Source: Pedococcus aerophilus (GTDB lineage Bacteria > Actinomycetota > Actinomycetes > Actinomycetales > Dermatophilaceae). Taken from it: 64,000 bases of DNA. Both the position numbers and the translations under genes were made by a program. Shown in pieces: positions 8,124 through 16,782 of the stretch. The stretch spans positions 683,036-747,035 of the forward strand of contig NZ_BAAARN010000001.1 of assembly GCF_039532215.1 (NCBI RefSeq), written 5' to 3'. Below the pieces are notes generated by a model. It ran no database searches. It saw only the letters and a list, made by a program, of their open reading frames with translations, and was not told the DNA's origin. The first letter of the stretch is position 1. Each line of letters begins with the position of its first letter.

Positions 8124-9085
8124 GCGTCGCGACGGGCCAGGTCGGCCGCCCCGATGAGGCCGGCGTCGTTGCCGAGCTGGGCCGCGACGATGCGCGCCTC
8201 GGGACGGTAGCCACGACCGGTGAGGTGGCGGCGGAACGTCGTGCGCGCCGGGTCGAGCAGCAGGTCGCCCGCGGCGCTGACGCCGCCGCCGACGACGAAC
8301 GTGCCGGGGTCGAAGGCCGCCGCCAGGTTGGCGATCCCGACGCCGAGCCAAGTGCCGATCTCGCCGAGCAGCTCGGTGGCCGTGGGGTCACCCTCCTGTG
8401 CCGCCTCGGTGATGAGCGGGCCGGTGAGGGCCATCGGGTCACCGTCGACCCGCGCCAGCAGGTCGGAGGCGACCGGGCTGTTCGCGGTCATGAGCGAGCG
8501 CGCCTCGCGGACGAGGGCGTTGCCGGAGGCGTACTGCTCCCAGCACCCTCGGTTGCCGCACTCGCAGCGCTGGCCGCCGGGAACGACCTGCATGTGGCCG
8601 AACTCGCCGGCGATGCCGTACTTGCCACGGACGACCTGGCCGTCGAACAGCAGCGCACCGCCGATGCCCGTGCCGAGCGTGATCATCATCAGGTGCGTCT
8701 CGCCCTGCGCGGCACCGAAGCGCCACTCGGCCCAGGCTGCGGCGTTGGCGTCGTTGTCGACCGAGATCGGGACGGGCACGCGGCGCTGGAGGTTCGCCTC
8801 GAGGGGCTCTCCCCGCCAGGACAGGTGGGGGGCGAAGACGACGGTGGCCCGGTCCGCGGCGACGAATCCGGCAGCGCCGATGCCGACGGCGACGACCTCG
8901 TCCTTCGCGGTCTCCAACAGCTCGGTGACCACCTCGACGATGGTGTTCTCGACGACCCCGGGGCTCTTCGACCGGTGCGGGGTGTCGCGTCGCGCGCGGG
9001 CGATGATCGTGCCGTCCTCGGCGACGAGTCCTCCGGCCACCTTGGTGCCGCCGATGTCGATGCCGACCGCGAGCCGCTCGCTCAT
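8120..9085 (-). CDS. ROK-family glucokinase, second paralog
   Basis: A 321-aa ATP-dependent sugar kinase. The N-terminal phosphate loop GIDIGGTKVAGG (about 8-19), the catalytic Asp in ISVDNDANAAAWAEW, the adenosine motif LGTGIGGALL, and the ROK zinc signature GEFGHMQV...CECGNRGCWEQYASG are all intact. It lacks an N-terminal helix-turn-helix, so it is an enzyme rather than a NagC-type repressor. It overlaps its upstream paralog by 4 bp and the downstream EEP gene by 4 bp. Two intact ROK kinases in tandem suggest divergence in sugar (glucose versus another hexose or amino sugar) or phosphodonor; the sequence does not settle which. Confidence 0.9.
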   Translation of the reverse strand: MSERLAVGIDIGGTKVAGGLVAEDGTIIARARRDTPHRSKSPGVVENTIVEVVTELLETAKDEVVAVGIGAAGFVAADRATVVFAPHLSWRGEPLEANLQRRVPVPISVDNDANAAAWAEWRFGAAQGETHLMMITLGTGIGGALLFDGQVVRGKYGIAGEFGHMQVVPGGQRCECGNRGCWEQYASGNALVREARSLMTANSPVASDLLARVDGDPMALTGPLITEAAQEGDPTATELLGEIGTWLGVGIANLAAAFDPGTFVVGGGVSAAGDLLLDPARTTFRRHLTGRGYRPEARIVAAQLGNDAGLIGAADLARRDA

Positions 9086-10038
9086 GAACCGATCCCCTCC
9101 GCCGCGAGCGCCGCGGCGCCGATGAGGCCTGCGTCGTTGCCGAGCGCCGCCGGGACGAACTCTGCCACCGGACGGTGCCCGCGGCCCGTCAGGTTCCTCG
9201 CGTATGCCGCGCGGGCGGGTTCGATGAGCAGGTCACCTGCCGCGACCACACCGCCGCCGATGACGATCAGCTCGGGGTCGAGGATCGCCGACACGGAGGC
9301 CGCACCCTCACCGAGCCAGCGCCCCAGGTCGGCGAGCAGCTCGACCGCGGCGGCGTCGCCGGACTGGGCGACGGTGGTGACCATGTGGCCGCGCAGGGCG
9401 GCGGGGTCGCCGCCGCACGCCTCGGACAGCGCAGCACCGTGCGGGGTGCCCGACGCGACGAGCTCCCGGGCCTCCCGCACCAGCGCGTTGCCCGAGGCGT
9501 AGACCTCCCAGCAGCCGCGGTTGCCGCAGCCGCAGCGGATGCCGTCGGGGACGACGCGCATGTGACCCAGCTCGCCGCCGACGCCGTAGGCGCCGCGAAG
9601 GAGCCGGGAGTCGACGACGACGCCGCCCCCGATGCCGGTGCCGACGGTGACGAGGACCATGTCGTCGGCCTCGTGCGCCGCGCCGTAGCGGAACTCGCCC
9701 CACGCCGCGGCGTTGGCGTCGTTCTCGATGATCACGGGGAAGTCGACCAGCGCCTCGAGCCGACGCTTGAGCGGCTCGTCCCGCCAGGCGAGGTTGGGTG
9801 CGAAGAGGACCGTGGAGCCGGTGCGGTCGACGAACCCGGCGCACGCCACGCCGACCGCCACGACGTCGGACCTCGGCTCGGCGAGCTCGTTGACCAGGTC
9901 GGCCACGTCGTGGGCGATCTGGTCGGGGTCCTGCGCCGGGGTGTCCCGACGGGTCCTGGCCAGGATCTCGCCGGTCGCCGAGACGACACCGGCGGCGATC
10001 TTCGTGCCGCCGATGTCCACGCCGATCGTCACGCTCAT
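9082..10038 (-). CDS. glkA: ROK-family glucokinase (GlkA-like)
   Basis: A 318-aa ROK kinase converting glucose to glucose 6-phosphate. It begins MSVTIGVDIGGTKIAAGVV, close to Streptomyces GlkA (from memory, SCO2126), and contains VIIENDANAAAWGEF with the catalytic Asp, VTVGTGIGGGVV, and the Cys-rich zinc site GELGHMRV...CGCGNRGCWEVYASG. In Streptomyces GlkA also mediates carbon catabolite control. Here it is coupled at both ends (ATGA) to the second ROK gene downstream and the zinc-ribbon gene upstream. I consider this copy the likelier housekeeping glucokinase of the two. Confidence 0.9.
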   Translation of the reverse strand: MSVTIGVDIGGTKIAAGVVSATGEILARTRRDTPAQDPDQIAHDVADLVNELAEPRSDVVAVGVACAGFVDRTGSTVLFAPNLAWRDEPLKRRLEALVDFPVIIENDANAAAWGEFRYGAAHEADDMVLVTVGTGIGGGVVVDSRLLRGAYGVGGELGHMRVVPDGIRCGCGNRGCWEVYASGNALVREARELVASGTPHGAALSEACGGDPAALRGHMVTTVAQSGDAAAVELLADLGRWLGEGAASVSAILDPELIVIGGGVVAAGDLLIEPARAAYARNLTGRGHRPVAEFVPAALGNDAGLIGAAALAAEGIGS

Positions 10039-10616
10039 CGGGTTGCGCTCCCTTGGTCCTCGTCGTCGATGGTGATGTCCTGCACCCGCGGTCCGCGGGT
10101 CCTGGGGTCGTGCCGTGCCGTGGGCCCGCCGGGGGTTCCCGGAGGGGTCCCGGAGGCGGAGCGCGTCTGCGTCGCCACGTCACGCAGGGCCGTGGCCAGC
10201 GCACCGGCCAGGTCTGCGAGCCGGTCGACCGTCTCGGGTCGCACGGACCGGAGCAGCCCGATCCCCTGGCACAACGGGCACCACTGGCAGGTGACGGCCT
10301 GGCCGGTGCCGTTGGCGGCACCACACTGGTCGCAGTGCCCGGGCCCGTGCGACCGCGTCTCACCCGGCGGCACGGTGCCCGACTCGCCGGACGCCTCCTG
10401 GGCATCCGGGACGTCCGGTGCGTCCGGGACGTCCGGTGCGTCCGGGACGTCGGGGACGTCCGGGTCGGAGGCGTGGGCATGAGCCGGTGCGGCGCCATAC
10501 CCGCTCGTGCTCACCCACCCCCCGAGGGCGTCGAGCAGCCGGGCAGCCTCCTCGGCCACCGAGCCCACCGGCTTCACCGGGTCCACCGGGGGCTGGGGCT
10601 CGTCCTGGTCAGCCAC
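10035..10616 (-). CDS. Zinc-ribbon protein with a DVPDAP repeat linker
   Basis: Function unknown. The 193-aa product, read from GTG at 10616 (overlapping the ArsA stop as GTGGCTGA), starts with a Pro-rich acidic segment and a short helix (VAEEAARLLDALGGW). A low-complexity stretch of Asp-Val-Pro-Asp and Asp-Ala-Pro-Asp units (about residues 55-75) comes from an 18-bp DNA repeat. A zinc-ribbon-like region follows (CDQCGAANG, CQWCPLCQG), then a helical segment (TVDRLADLAGALATALRDVA) and a polar tail. It sits between the ArsA ATPase and the glucokinases, coupled to both, so it probably works with one of them, for example as an adaptor (inference). Confidence 0.75.
   Translation of the reverse strand: MADQDEPQPPVDPVKPVGSVAEEAARLLDALGGWVSTSGYGAAPAHAHASDPDVPDVPDAPDVPDAPDVPDAQEASGESGTVPPGETRSHGPGHCDQCGAANGTGQAVTCQWCPLCQGIGLLRSVRPETVDRLADLAGALATALRDVATQTRSASGTPPGTPGGPTARHDPRTRGPRVQDITIDDEDQGSATR
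10405..10458. repeat. 18-bp in-frame tandem repeat inside the zinc-ribbon gene
   Basis: The unit TCCGGGACGTCCGGTGCG occurs at 10405-10422 and 10423-10440, with a degenerate third copy at 10441-10458. Read on the minus strand it encodes the hexapeptide-period acidic/proline linker. The period of 18 keeps the frame, so copy number could vary without breaking the gene. Confidence 0.85.
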
Positions 10617-11847
10617 GCGGCCACACCTCCTCGTCGGGGACGAAGCGGACCTGGAGCACGCCCTCGCGCACCGAGGCCCCGTCGACCACGCATCGTTGCA
10701 GAGCAGCAGGGAGGGTGAGGACGCGACGGTGCTCGCCCACCGCCACGAGCAGCTCGTCGTCGCGGCGCTGCAGCCCGAGGTCGCGGGCATGGGCCAGCGG
10801 CAACGGCAGGGTGAGGGTGAACCCCTCGTCGGTCCGCTCGACGGTCATGCCGCGGTGGGTGACCGGCGCCAGCAGGTCCTGCGCGTCGTCGCCACCGTGG
10901 GCCCGGCCCAGCTCTGCGAGCGCCTCGACCCCGATCGGTTCGGCGGCGAGGTAGGGCGCGACGACGACCGGCAGCCCGGCGAAGGACTCGCGCACCTCGA
11001 CCAGCCCGGCCTGCTGGGCGGTGTTCCACCCGGTGCGCCAAGGGTCGGGCGTTGCGGCCACGTCGGACGGCTGCGCCGCGTCGGACGACTCGGCGGCACC
11101 GGGGAAGATGCGGTTGACGACGACCGCGTCGACGACGAACCCGTACAGCGACAGGGACGTCCACGTCCGACGGGACTCGGCGATGACGACCCGCTCCGGC
11201 GTCAGCACCAGGCGCACCGACGTCTCGTCACCGGTGAGGATGCGGTGGACCTGGCGCATCTGCCGCTGCCAGCCGGTGACCGCCTCGATCACCGCCGGCT
11301 CGGGCAGCGGCACGCCCGCGGCGGCAGCGGCGGCAGGACGCAACGTGCGGATCAGCCCGCGCTGCGCCGGGAGCAACCGGTCGAGGTGCCACGCCAGTGC
11401 CTCCGGGAGAGCCAGCAGGCGCAACGTCTCGGCCGTCGGCGCACAGTCCACGACGACGAGGTCCCACGGCCCGGACTCGACCTGCGCCCGCATCTCGAGC
11501 AGCGCCGCGACCTCCTCCGCCCCGGGCAGTCGGGTGAGCTCCTCGGCGACGACGGTGTCGATGCCGAGGGTCCCGAGGACCGACAGGAGGTAGTCCTGGA
11601 CGACGCGCCAGGACTCCCCGAGCAGGTGGGGCGGGCTGATCTGCAGCGCTGACAGGCCCGGCTCGACCTCGACCGGCTGCCCTGCTGCGGCCCAGAGCTC
11701 GACGCCCAGGGCGTCGCCGAGGGAGTGCGCCGCGTCGGTCGACATGACCAGCGTCTTGACGCCACCGCGGGCAGCACGGACAGCGGTCGCCGCGGCGGTC
11801 GTGGTCTTGCCCACCCCGCCCTTGCCGGTGAAGAGGATGACGCGCAT
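10609..11847 (-). CDS. ArsA-family ATPase
   Basis: A 412-aa cytosolic P-loop ATPase starting MRVILFTGKGGVGKTT (deviant Walker A, 5-16), followed by STDAAHSLGDALG (switch I) and VVVDCAPTAETLRLL (switch II), the hallmarks of ArsA/GET3-type ATPases. It is a single-domain protein, so it would work as a dimer. No arsenite pump or sensor is nearby, and M. tuberculosis has such a gene beside an SRPBCC gene and fadD15 (Rv2184c, from memory), so an arsenic role is unlikely. A client-protein or lipid-related role is possible but unproven. The C-terminal third (LTLPLPLAHARDLGL...) has a beta-rich, HSP20-like look. Confidence 0.88.
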   Translation of the reverse strand: MRVILFTGKGGVGKTTTAAATAVRAARGGVKTLVMSTDAAHSLGDALGVELWAAAGQPVEVEPGLSALQISPPHLLGESWRVVQDYLLSVLGTLGIDTVVAEELTRLPGAEEVAALLEMRAQVESGPWDLVVVDCAPTAETLRLLALPEALAWHLDRLLPAQRGLIRTLRPAAAAAAGVPLPEPAVIEAVTGWQRQMRQVHRILTGDETSVRLVLTPERVVIAESRRTWTSLSLYGFVVDAVVVNRIFPGAAESSDAAQPSDVAATPDPWRTGWNTAQQAGLVEVRESFAGLPVVVAPYLAAEPIGVEALAELGRAHGGDDAQDLLAPVTHRGMTVERTDEGFTLTLPLPLAHARDLGLQRRDDELLVAVGEHRRVLTLPAALQRCVVDGASVREGVLQVRFVPDEEVWPRG

Positions 11848-11871
11848 GTGGTGTGACCGGCTGGCGCCGGG

Positions 11872-12318
11872 TCAGCCCTCGACGCGCTTCTTGAGCTCCT
11901 TGAGCGCGGTGTCGATGATGACCTTCTCGGCCTTGCGCTTGAGCATGCCGAGCATGGGGATCTTCACGTCCACCGCGAGGCGGTACGTCACCGTGGTGCC
12001 CGTCTTCCCTTGCGCCGCAAGGGTGTACGAGCCGTTCATGGCCTTGAGGACGTTGGCTTCGACGAGCGACCAGGACACCACCCCGGTGCCGTTCTTCTTG
12101 ACGTCCCACTCGTAGTCCAGGACGTAGGTGTCCTTGATGGCGCCGGCGTCGAGCGTGAACTGGACCTGGTCCGCCCAGCCGTCGCCCTCCTCGGTCAGGA
12201 CGCTGACCTTCTTCACCTCGGTGGCCCACTCGGGGTAGCTCTCGAAGTCGGCGATGACGTCCAGGACCTCGCCGGGGGTGGCGGCGATGTCGATGCTGGA
12301 CTCGGTGCGGTCGGCCAT
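11872..12318 (-). CDS. SRPBCC (START-like) family protein
   Basis: A 148-aa helix-grip protein: SSIDIAATPGEVLDVIADFESYPEW is the standard opening of polyketide-cyclase/dehydrase-like SRPBCC proteins, followed by alternating strands and a long C-terminal helix (KRKAEKVIIDTALKELKKRVEG). Such folds bind hydrophobic ligands. It lies 24 bp upstream of the ArsA gene on the same strand; the equivalent M. tuberculosis pair is Rv2185c-Rv2184c. The ATG at 12318 is preceded by TAGCCT with 7 nt between, giving a probable leaderless start inside the 3' end of the upstream gene, so this gene can be transcribed independently. Confidence 0.9.
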   Translation of the reverse strand: MADRTESSIDIAATPGEVLDVIADFESYPEWATEVKKVSVLTEEGDGWADQVQFTLDAGAIKDTYVLDYEWDVKKNGTGVVSWSLVEANVLKAMNGSYTLAAQGKTGTTVTYRLAVDVKIPMLGMLKRKAEKVIIDTALKELKKRVEG

Positions 12319-12328
12319 GCGCCGAAGG

Positions 12329-12679
12329 CTACAACGAGTTGTCTTCGAGCCTGTCCTTCAGCCCGTGCACCGCCCGCTTCCACCGGAGCACGTGCCGCGT
12401 GGCCACGTCGCGCGGGGCCATGGGCTGGCGGTGGCCGCGCAGGTAGTGGTGCACCACAGCGCCCTCCCACCAGGGCTCGATCCAGACCTCCATCTCCCCG
12501 ACGACCTGACCCGTCACGGTCCACCGGATGCCCTTCACCCCGCGGTCGCGCACGACCTCGCGCCGGACGTGCGGCCAGACCTGGTCGGCCCACGCCTGGT
12601 CGTCGAGCTGGGCGCGGATCACCCCCGGGGCCGCGTCGACAAAGGTCTCGTCGACGACGTCGATGCGCGTGTCCTTCAC
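12329..12679 (-). CDS. Small SRPBCC-like (polyketide cyclase/dehydrase-type) protein
   Basis: A 116-aa protein beginning MKDTRIDVVDETFVDAAPGVIRAQLDDQAWADQ, which fits the first strand and helices of the SRPBCC fold, then strands around GIRWTVTGQVVGEMEVWIE and VVHHYLRG, and a terminal helix (HVLRWKRAVHGLKDRLED). No catalytic residues are evident. It precedes a second SRPBCC gene by only 10 bp; the two may form a heterodimer or bind related ligands. The GTG at 12679 has a weak -10-like AACACT 7 nt upstream. It is divergent from the fadD gene across 128 bp. Confidence 0.8.
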   Translation of the reverse strand: MKDTRIDVVDETFVDAAPGVIRAQLDDQAWADQVWPHVRREVVRDRGVKGIRWTVTGQVVGEMEVWIEPWWEGAVVHHYLRGHRQPMAPRDVATRHVLRWKRAVHGLKDRLEDNSL

Positions 12680-12807
12680 GACCGCCAGTGTTCCGCACCG
12701 TGCACGACTCGTCGCGGCGCGCCCTCCCCAGCGCTGCTACCCATCGGTAGGCTGTCCTCGAGGGCCCACCCCTCCAGGCCAGTGACGCCGCCGTCAAAGG
12801 AGACTCC

Positions 12808-14607
12808 GTGCAGGAACACCTCGCGCCCCCGCTCGTCGAGCCGCAGACAGAGGGCAGCCTCGCCGACCTGCCCGCCCGCAACGCGGCCACCAACCCCCGG
12901 AACGTCGCGTTCTCCCGCCGGGAGGGCTCCCGGTGGGTCGACGTCACCGCGGGCGAGTTCAACGACGACGTCCGCGCGGTGGCCAAGGGCCTGCTCGTCG
13001 CAGGAATCTCCCCCGGTGACCGCGTCGCCATCATGTGCAAGACGCGCTACGAGTGGACCCTGACCGACTTCGCCGTCTGGACCGCCGGCGGCGTCACCGT
13101 GCCGATCTACGAGACCTCCTCGGCGGAGCAGGTGGCCTGGATCCTCGCCGACTCCGGCGCCAGCGGGATCATGCTCGAGACGCCGTCCCACCAGGCGACT
13201 CTCGAGGAGGTGCGCTCCGAGCTTCCCGGCCTGCACCACGTGTGGCAGGTCGACGCCGGCGCCATCACCGAGCTGAAGCAGGCGGGGGCATCCGTCAGCG
13301 ACGAGGACCTCGCCGCGGCGACGGCCGGGGTGAACCGCGCCAGCACCGCCACGATCATCTACACGTCCGGCACGACCGGGCGCCCCAAGGGTGTCCAGCT
13401 GACGCACGACAACTTCATGGCGCTCGCCGACAACGCGATCACCAAGCTCAAGGAGGTCGTCAAGGCCGACAACGCCTCGACGCTGCTGTTCCTGCCGCTG
13501 GCCCACGTGTTCGCGCGCTTCATCCAGATCCTGTGCGTCACGGGTGAGGCGAAGATGGGCCACAGCGCCGACATCAAGAACCTCCTGGCCGACTTCGGCG
13601 ACTTCAAGCCGACCTTCATCCTGTCGGTGCCCCGGGTCTTCGAGAAGATCTACAACTCCGCCGAGGCCAAGGCCACCGCCGACGGCAAGGGCAAGATCTT
13701 CGCCACCGCCGCCGAGACCGCGATCGCCTGGTCGGCGGCGCAGGACACCGGGGGCGCCGGCCTGGGCCTCAAGGTCAAGCACGGCGTCTTCGACAAGCTC
13801 GTCTACACCAAGCTCCGTGCCGCCATGGGTGGGCAGGTCATGTATGCCGTGTCCGGCGGCGCACCGCTCGGCACCCGCCTCGGCCACTTCTTCCGCGGCA
13901 TCGGCGTCACTGTCCTGGAGGGCTACGGCCTCACGGAGACGACCGCGCCGGCGACGGTCAACGTCCCCGACCGCGTCAAGATCGGCACCGTCGGTGCACC
14001 CCTGCCCGGCGTCGGCATCCGCATCGCCGACGACGGCGAGATCCTCATCCGCGGCAACAACGTCTTCGCCAGCTACCACAACAACCCCGACGCGACGGCC
14101 GGCGCGATGCAGGACGGCTGGTTCCACACCGGCGACATCGGGGAGCTCGACGAGGACGGCTACCTCAAGATCACCGGACGCAAGAAGGAGCTGCTCGTCA
14201 CCGCCGGCGGCAAGAACGTCGCCCCCGCGGCGCTCGAGGACCGCCTGCGCGCCCACCCCCTGGTCTCGCAGTGCATCGTCGTCGGTGACCAGAAGCCGTT
14301 CATCGCCGCCCTCCTCACCCTCGACGAGGAGATGTACCCCGCCTGGGCCAAGAACAACGGCATCGAGGGCGTCACCTTCGCGCAGGCGCACACCCACGAG
14401 ACCGTGCTCAAGGCGCTCCAGGACGCCGTCGACGACGCGAACAAGTCGGTGTCCAAGGCCGAGTCGATCCGCAAGTTCGCCGTCCTCGAGGACGACTTCA
14501 CCGAGGACAACGGCTACCTCACGCCCAGCCTCAAGCTCAAGCGCAACATCGTGATGAAGGACTTCCACGACCAGGTGGAGGCCCTGTACTCCGGGGCGAA
14601 GGAGTGA
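12808..14607 (+). CDS. fadD: Long-chain fatty-acid--CoA ligase (AMP-binding, FadD15-like)
   Basis: A 599-aa acyl-activating enzyme forming acyl-CoA through an acyl-adenylate. The P-loop-like motif YTSGTTGRPKG (about 186-196), the adenylate motif GYGLTETTAP (about 372), the hinge region DGWFHTGDIGELDEDGYLKITGRKKE and a C-terminal KLKRN stretch are intact. GTG at 12808 is chosen because AAAGGAG lies 5 nt upstream. The insertion of a long middle region is typical of long-chain enzymes. M. tuberculosis fadD15 occupies the equivalent place beside the SRPBCC/ArsA pair, which suggests that the divergent genes act in the same lipid-related process (inference). Confidence 0.94.
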   Translation: MQEHLAPPLVEPQTEGSLADLPARNAATNPRNVAFSRREGSRWVDVTAGEFNDDVRAVAKGLLVAGISPGDRVAIMCKTRYEWTLTDFAVWTAGGVTVPIYETSSAEQVAWILADSGASGIMLETPSHQATLEEVRSELPGLHHVWQVDAGAITELKQAGASVSDEDLAAATAGVNRASTATIIYTSGTTGRPKGVQLTHDNFMALADNAITKLKEVVKADNASTLLFLPLAHVFARFIQILCVTGEAKMGHSADIKNLLADFGDFKPTFILSVPRVFEKIYNSAEAKATADGKGKIFATAAETAIAWSAAQDTGGAGLGLKVKHGVFDKLVYTKLRAAMGGQVMYAVSGGAPLGTRLGHFFRGIGVTVLEGYGLTETTAPATVNVPDRVKIGTVGAPLPGVGIRIADDGEILIRGNNVFASYHNNPDATAGAMQDGWFHTGDIGELDEDGYLKITGRKKELLVTAGGKNVAPAALEDRLRAHPLVSQCIVVGDQKPFIAALLTLDEEMYPAWAKNNGIEGVTFAQAHTHETVLKALQDAVDDANKSVSKAESIRKFAVLEDDFTEDNGYLTPSLKLKRNIVMKDFHDQVEALYSGAKE

Positions 14608-14623
14608 CCTCTACGGTCTAGGC

Positions 14624-16075
14624 ATGCCCCACGGCACCAGCACGCACCGTGCCCGCGCGCACTCCAGCTCACCGAGCAGCGCCCACCCCAGCCAGGCCAT
14701 CGTCTTCGCGGTGGCCTGGCTGGTGTTCTTCACCGTCCTGCAGTGGAGCGTGGTCCGCTACCGCATCCCCATCGTGGCCACGCTCACGCTGGCCACCGTG
14801 GCGCTGGGGCTGTGGCAGTGGCGGGGGTGGCAGGTCCAGCTGACCCGACCCGCGGTCGCCCTGGCGCTGACCGGTGCGGCCCTCGCCACGCTGACCGTCC
14901 CGTTGTTCAGCTACCTCGCCCCCACCGGTCTCGCCGTCGCCTCGAGCTTGCTCGTGCTCGGTCCGCTCGCGTGCGCGGCCCTGCTCTGGACGAACGGCCG
15001 CGGAGCGGCGCGGTCCACCCGCGCCGCCGGTGGGCTCGCAGTCCTCGCGTATGCCGCCGCTGCCGCGACTGCCGTCATCTCCTCACCCCGCCCGCAGATC
15101 GACGTCTGGGTGACGCTCCAGCAGGCCAGCGACGGCCTGGGCCGCGGCGAGAACTTCTACGCGATGAACTGGACCGGCTCCCCCGGCATCCAGGACGCGT
15201 TCACCTACCTGCCGTGGACGGCGGTGCTGCTCGCCCCGGGACGCTGGCTCCTCGGCGACGTGCGGTGGGCACTGGCCTTCTGGACCCTGGTCGGCGTCGT
15301 GGGGGTCTGGCTCCTGGCGCGCCATACGTCCCTCGGCGAAGGCCGGTCGCGCTCAGCGACCGGGGCGACCTCCGCAACCACCCCGGCGACGACGTCGTGG
15401 ACGTGGACCGCGGCTGCGGTCACCGCCCTGCTGCTCCTCGCGCCCGGCACCCTCACCCAGCTCGACCAGGCGTGGACCGAACCGTTGCTGCTCACCGGCC
15501 TCGTGTGGTGGGCCGTCCTCGTGCAACGCGGAAAAGCATGGTGGGCGGTCATCCCGCTGGCGCTGGCCTGCGCGAGCAAGCAGCACCTCGCGCTGCTCCT
15601 GCCGATCCTCCTGGTGTGGCGACCGTTCGGCTGGCGCCGGACCATCGCCACGGGTGCGCTCACCGGTGCGCTGCTGGCGCCGTGGTTCCTCGCGAGCCCG
15701 CCGGACTTCTTGCACGACACCATCACGCTCCTGCTGTCGTTCCACCCGATCAAGTTCGCGAACACGCTCTACCTGTTGGCGCTCAACACCTTTGGCGTGA
15801 CGCTGCCGTTCTACGTCACCGGCGTGGTCGTCCTCGGCACGCTGGGCGCGGTCGTGTGGACCGTGTGGCGGCGCCAGCCCGACCTCGGCTCGCTGCTGAG
15901 GTGGCTGGCCGTCGTGCTGCTCGCGGCGAACCTCGTGAACAAGCAGGCGTTCTACAACCAGTTCTGGCTCGTGGGCGCCCTGGTCGTGGTGTCGTTGGCC
16001 GTCCCGGTGGTGGCCCGGACACGGCAGAGCGCGCCCGCCCACGGGGGTGGGGGGCGCGACCGGTCGCCGCGCTGA
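14624..16075 (+). CDS. Multispanning membrane protein, GT-C/GT87-like glycosyltransferase candidate
   Basis: A 483-aa protein with about ten to twelve transmembrane segments. The first extracellular-type loop, RPQIDVWVTLQQASDGLGRGENFYAM, followed by FTYLPWTAVLLAPGRWLLGD, resembles polyprenol-phosphate-dependent mannosyltransferases and DUF2029-type proteins, in which an early Asp is catalytic (here IDVW). A Ser/Thr/Ala-rich cytoplasmic loop lies near residue 240. In M. tuberculosis a related mannosyltransferase, Rv2181, is in the same gene neighbourhood (recalled). The ATG at 14624 follows TACGGT by 6 nt, so it has its own leaderless promoter only 4 bp after the fadD stop. Donor and acceptor are unknown. 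Confidence 0.72.
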   Translation: MPHGTSTHRARAHSSSPSSAHPSQAIVFAVAWLVFFTVLQWSVVRYRIPIVATLTLATVALGLWQWRGWQVQLTRPAVALALTGAALATLTVPLFSYLAPTGLAVASSLLVLGPLACAALLWTNGRGAARSTRAAGGLAVLAYAAAAATAVISSPRPQIDVWVTLQQASDGLGRGENFYAMNWTGSPGIQDAFTYLPWTAVLLAPGRWLLGDVRWALAFWTLVGVVGVWLLARHTSLGEGRSRSATGATSATTPATTSWTWTAAAVTALLLLAPGTLTQLDQAWTEPLLLTGLVWWAVLVQRGKAWWAVIPLALACASKQHLALLLPILLVWRPFGWRRTIATGALTGALLAPWFLASPPDFLHDTITLLLSFHPIKFANTLYLLALNTFGVTLPFYVTGVVVLGTLGAVVWTVWRRQPDLGSLLRWLAVVLLAANLVNKQAFYNQFWLVGALVVVSLAVPVVARTRQSAPAHGGGGRDRSPR

Positions 16076-16092
16076 GCAGCGACGGCCCTCGG

Positions 16093-16782
16093 TCAGCGGA
16101 TCTTCGCGAACGCCCCCACATCGGCGAATCCGTTGGCCCAGAGGGTGTTCACCTCGGACGCCTCGACGGAGTCCGGGTAGGGGTTGGTGCACGACGGGCC
16201 GGGGCCACCGCCGGACATCAGCTTCGAGCAGGGCTGGGTGTAGCGGTCGGGCAGGCCGAGCGCGTGACCGGTCTCGTGCGTGACGATGCGCAGCGGCGCG
16301 TAGGTGTTGGCCTGGTCGTAGTCCATGAAGATGTAGCCGCTGCCGTGGCCGTCGCCGTAGTAGTACGAGCCGCTGGGGTCACTGCCCTCGTAGTAGCTGA
16401 GGCTGGCGTTCGATGCCGTCCCCTCGACGAGTCGGACGTTGCTGACCCGCGAGTTCCAGATGGCGGCGCCCTGGTCGATGAGCGAGTCGAACGACGGGGC
16501 GTTGGAGTCGTCGTAGTAGACGGTCGTCACCGCGGAGGCGGCGGACTGGCGCCCGGCAGCCTTGTCCTTGGCCGCCTTGGCGATCGCGGCGTCGAGGTTC
16601 CTCTGGAGCCGCTCGTTCTGCGCCTTCTCGCGCTCGTTCGGCAGATAGCTGCTCGTGCGGGCGGCCGAGCTCGCGCCGTCCGGGGCAGGTGCCGCCCCGA
16701 TCGAGGCCGGTGCGGCGGCCAGCGCCGCGCCGGAGGCGAGTGCGGCGGTGGCCGCGACGAGGGTGAGGCGGTACTTCGACAT
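16093..16782 (-). CDS. Snapalysin-type secreted zinc metalloprotease (M7)
   Basis: A 229-aa exported protease with an Ala-rich signal peptide (cleavage near residue 30), a propeptide of about 50 residues with a basic, helical segment ([20 protein letters not shown]), and a catalytic domain. The zinc site is [11 protein letters not shown] (H169, E170, H173, D179), i.e. HExxHxxGxxD with Asp as third-ligand, diagnostic of snapalysins. It is followed by [14 protein letters not shown], with two Cys for a disulfide, and [19 protein letters not shown]. It degrades proteins outside the cell. ATG at 16782 has AGGAG 7 nt upstream. Convergent with the GT-C-like gene, 17 bp apart. Confidence 0.93.
   Translation of the reverse strand: MSKYRLTLVAATAALASGAALAAAPASIGAAPAPDGASSAARTSSYLPNEREKAQNERLQRNLDAAIAKAAKDKAAGRQSAASAVTTVYYDDSNAPSFDSLIDQGAAIWNSRVSNVRLVEGTASNASLSYYEGSDPSGSYYYGDGHGSGYIFMDYDQANTYAPLRIVTHETGHALGLPDRYTQPCSKLMSGGGPGPSCTNPYPDSVEASEVNTLWANGFADVGAFAKIR

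Noticed and set aside
12676-14568. A 630-codon minus-strand frame over fadD
   Set aside because: The opposite frame encodes a complete acyl-CoA ligase with all motifs; the minus product is low-complexity Gly/Val/Asp/Arg sequence without a recognisable fold.
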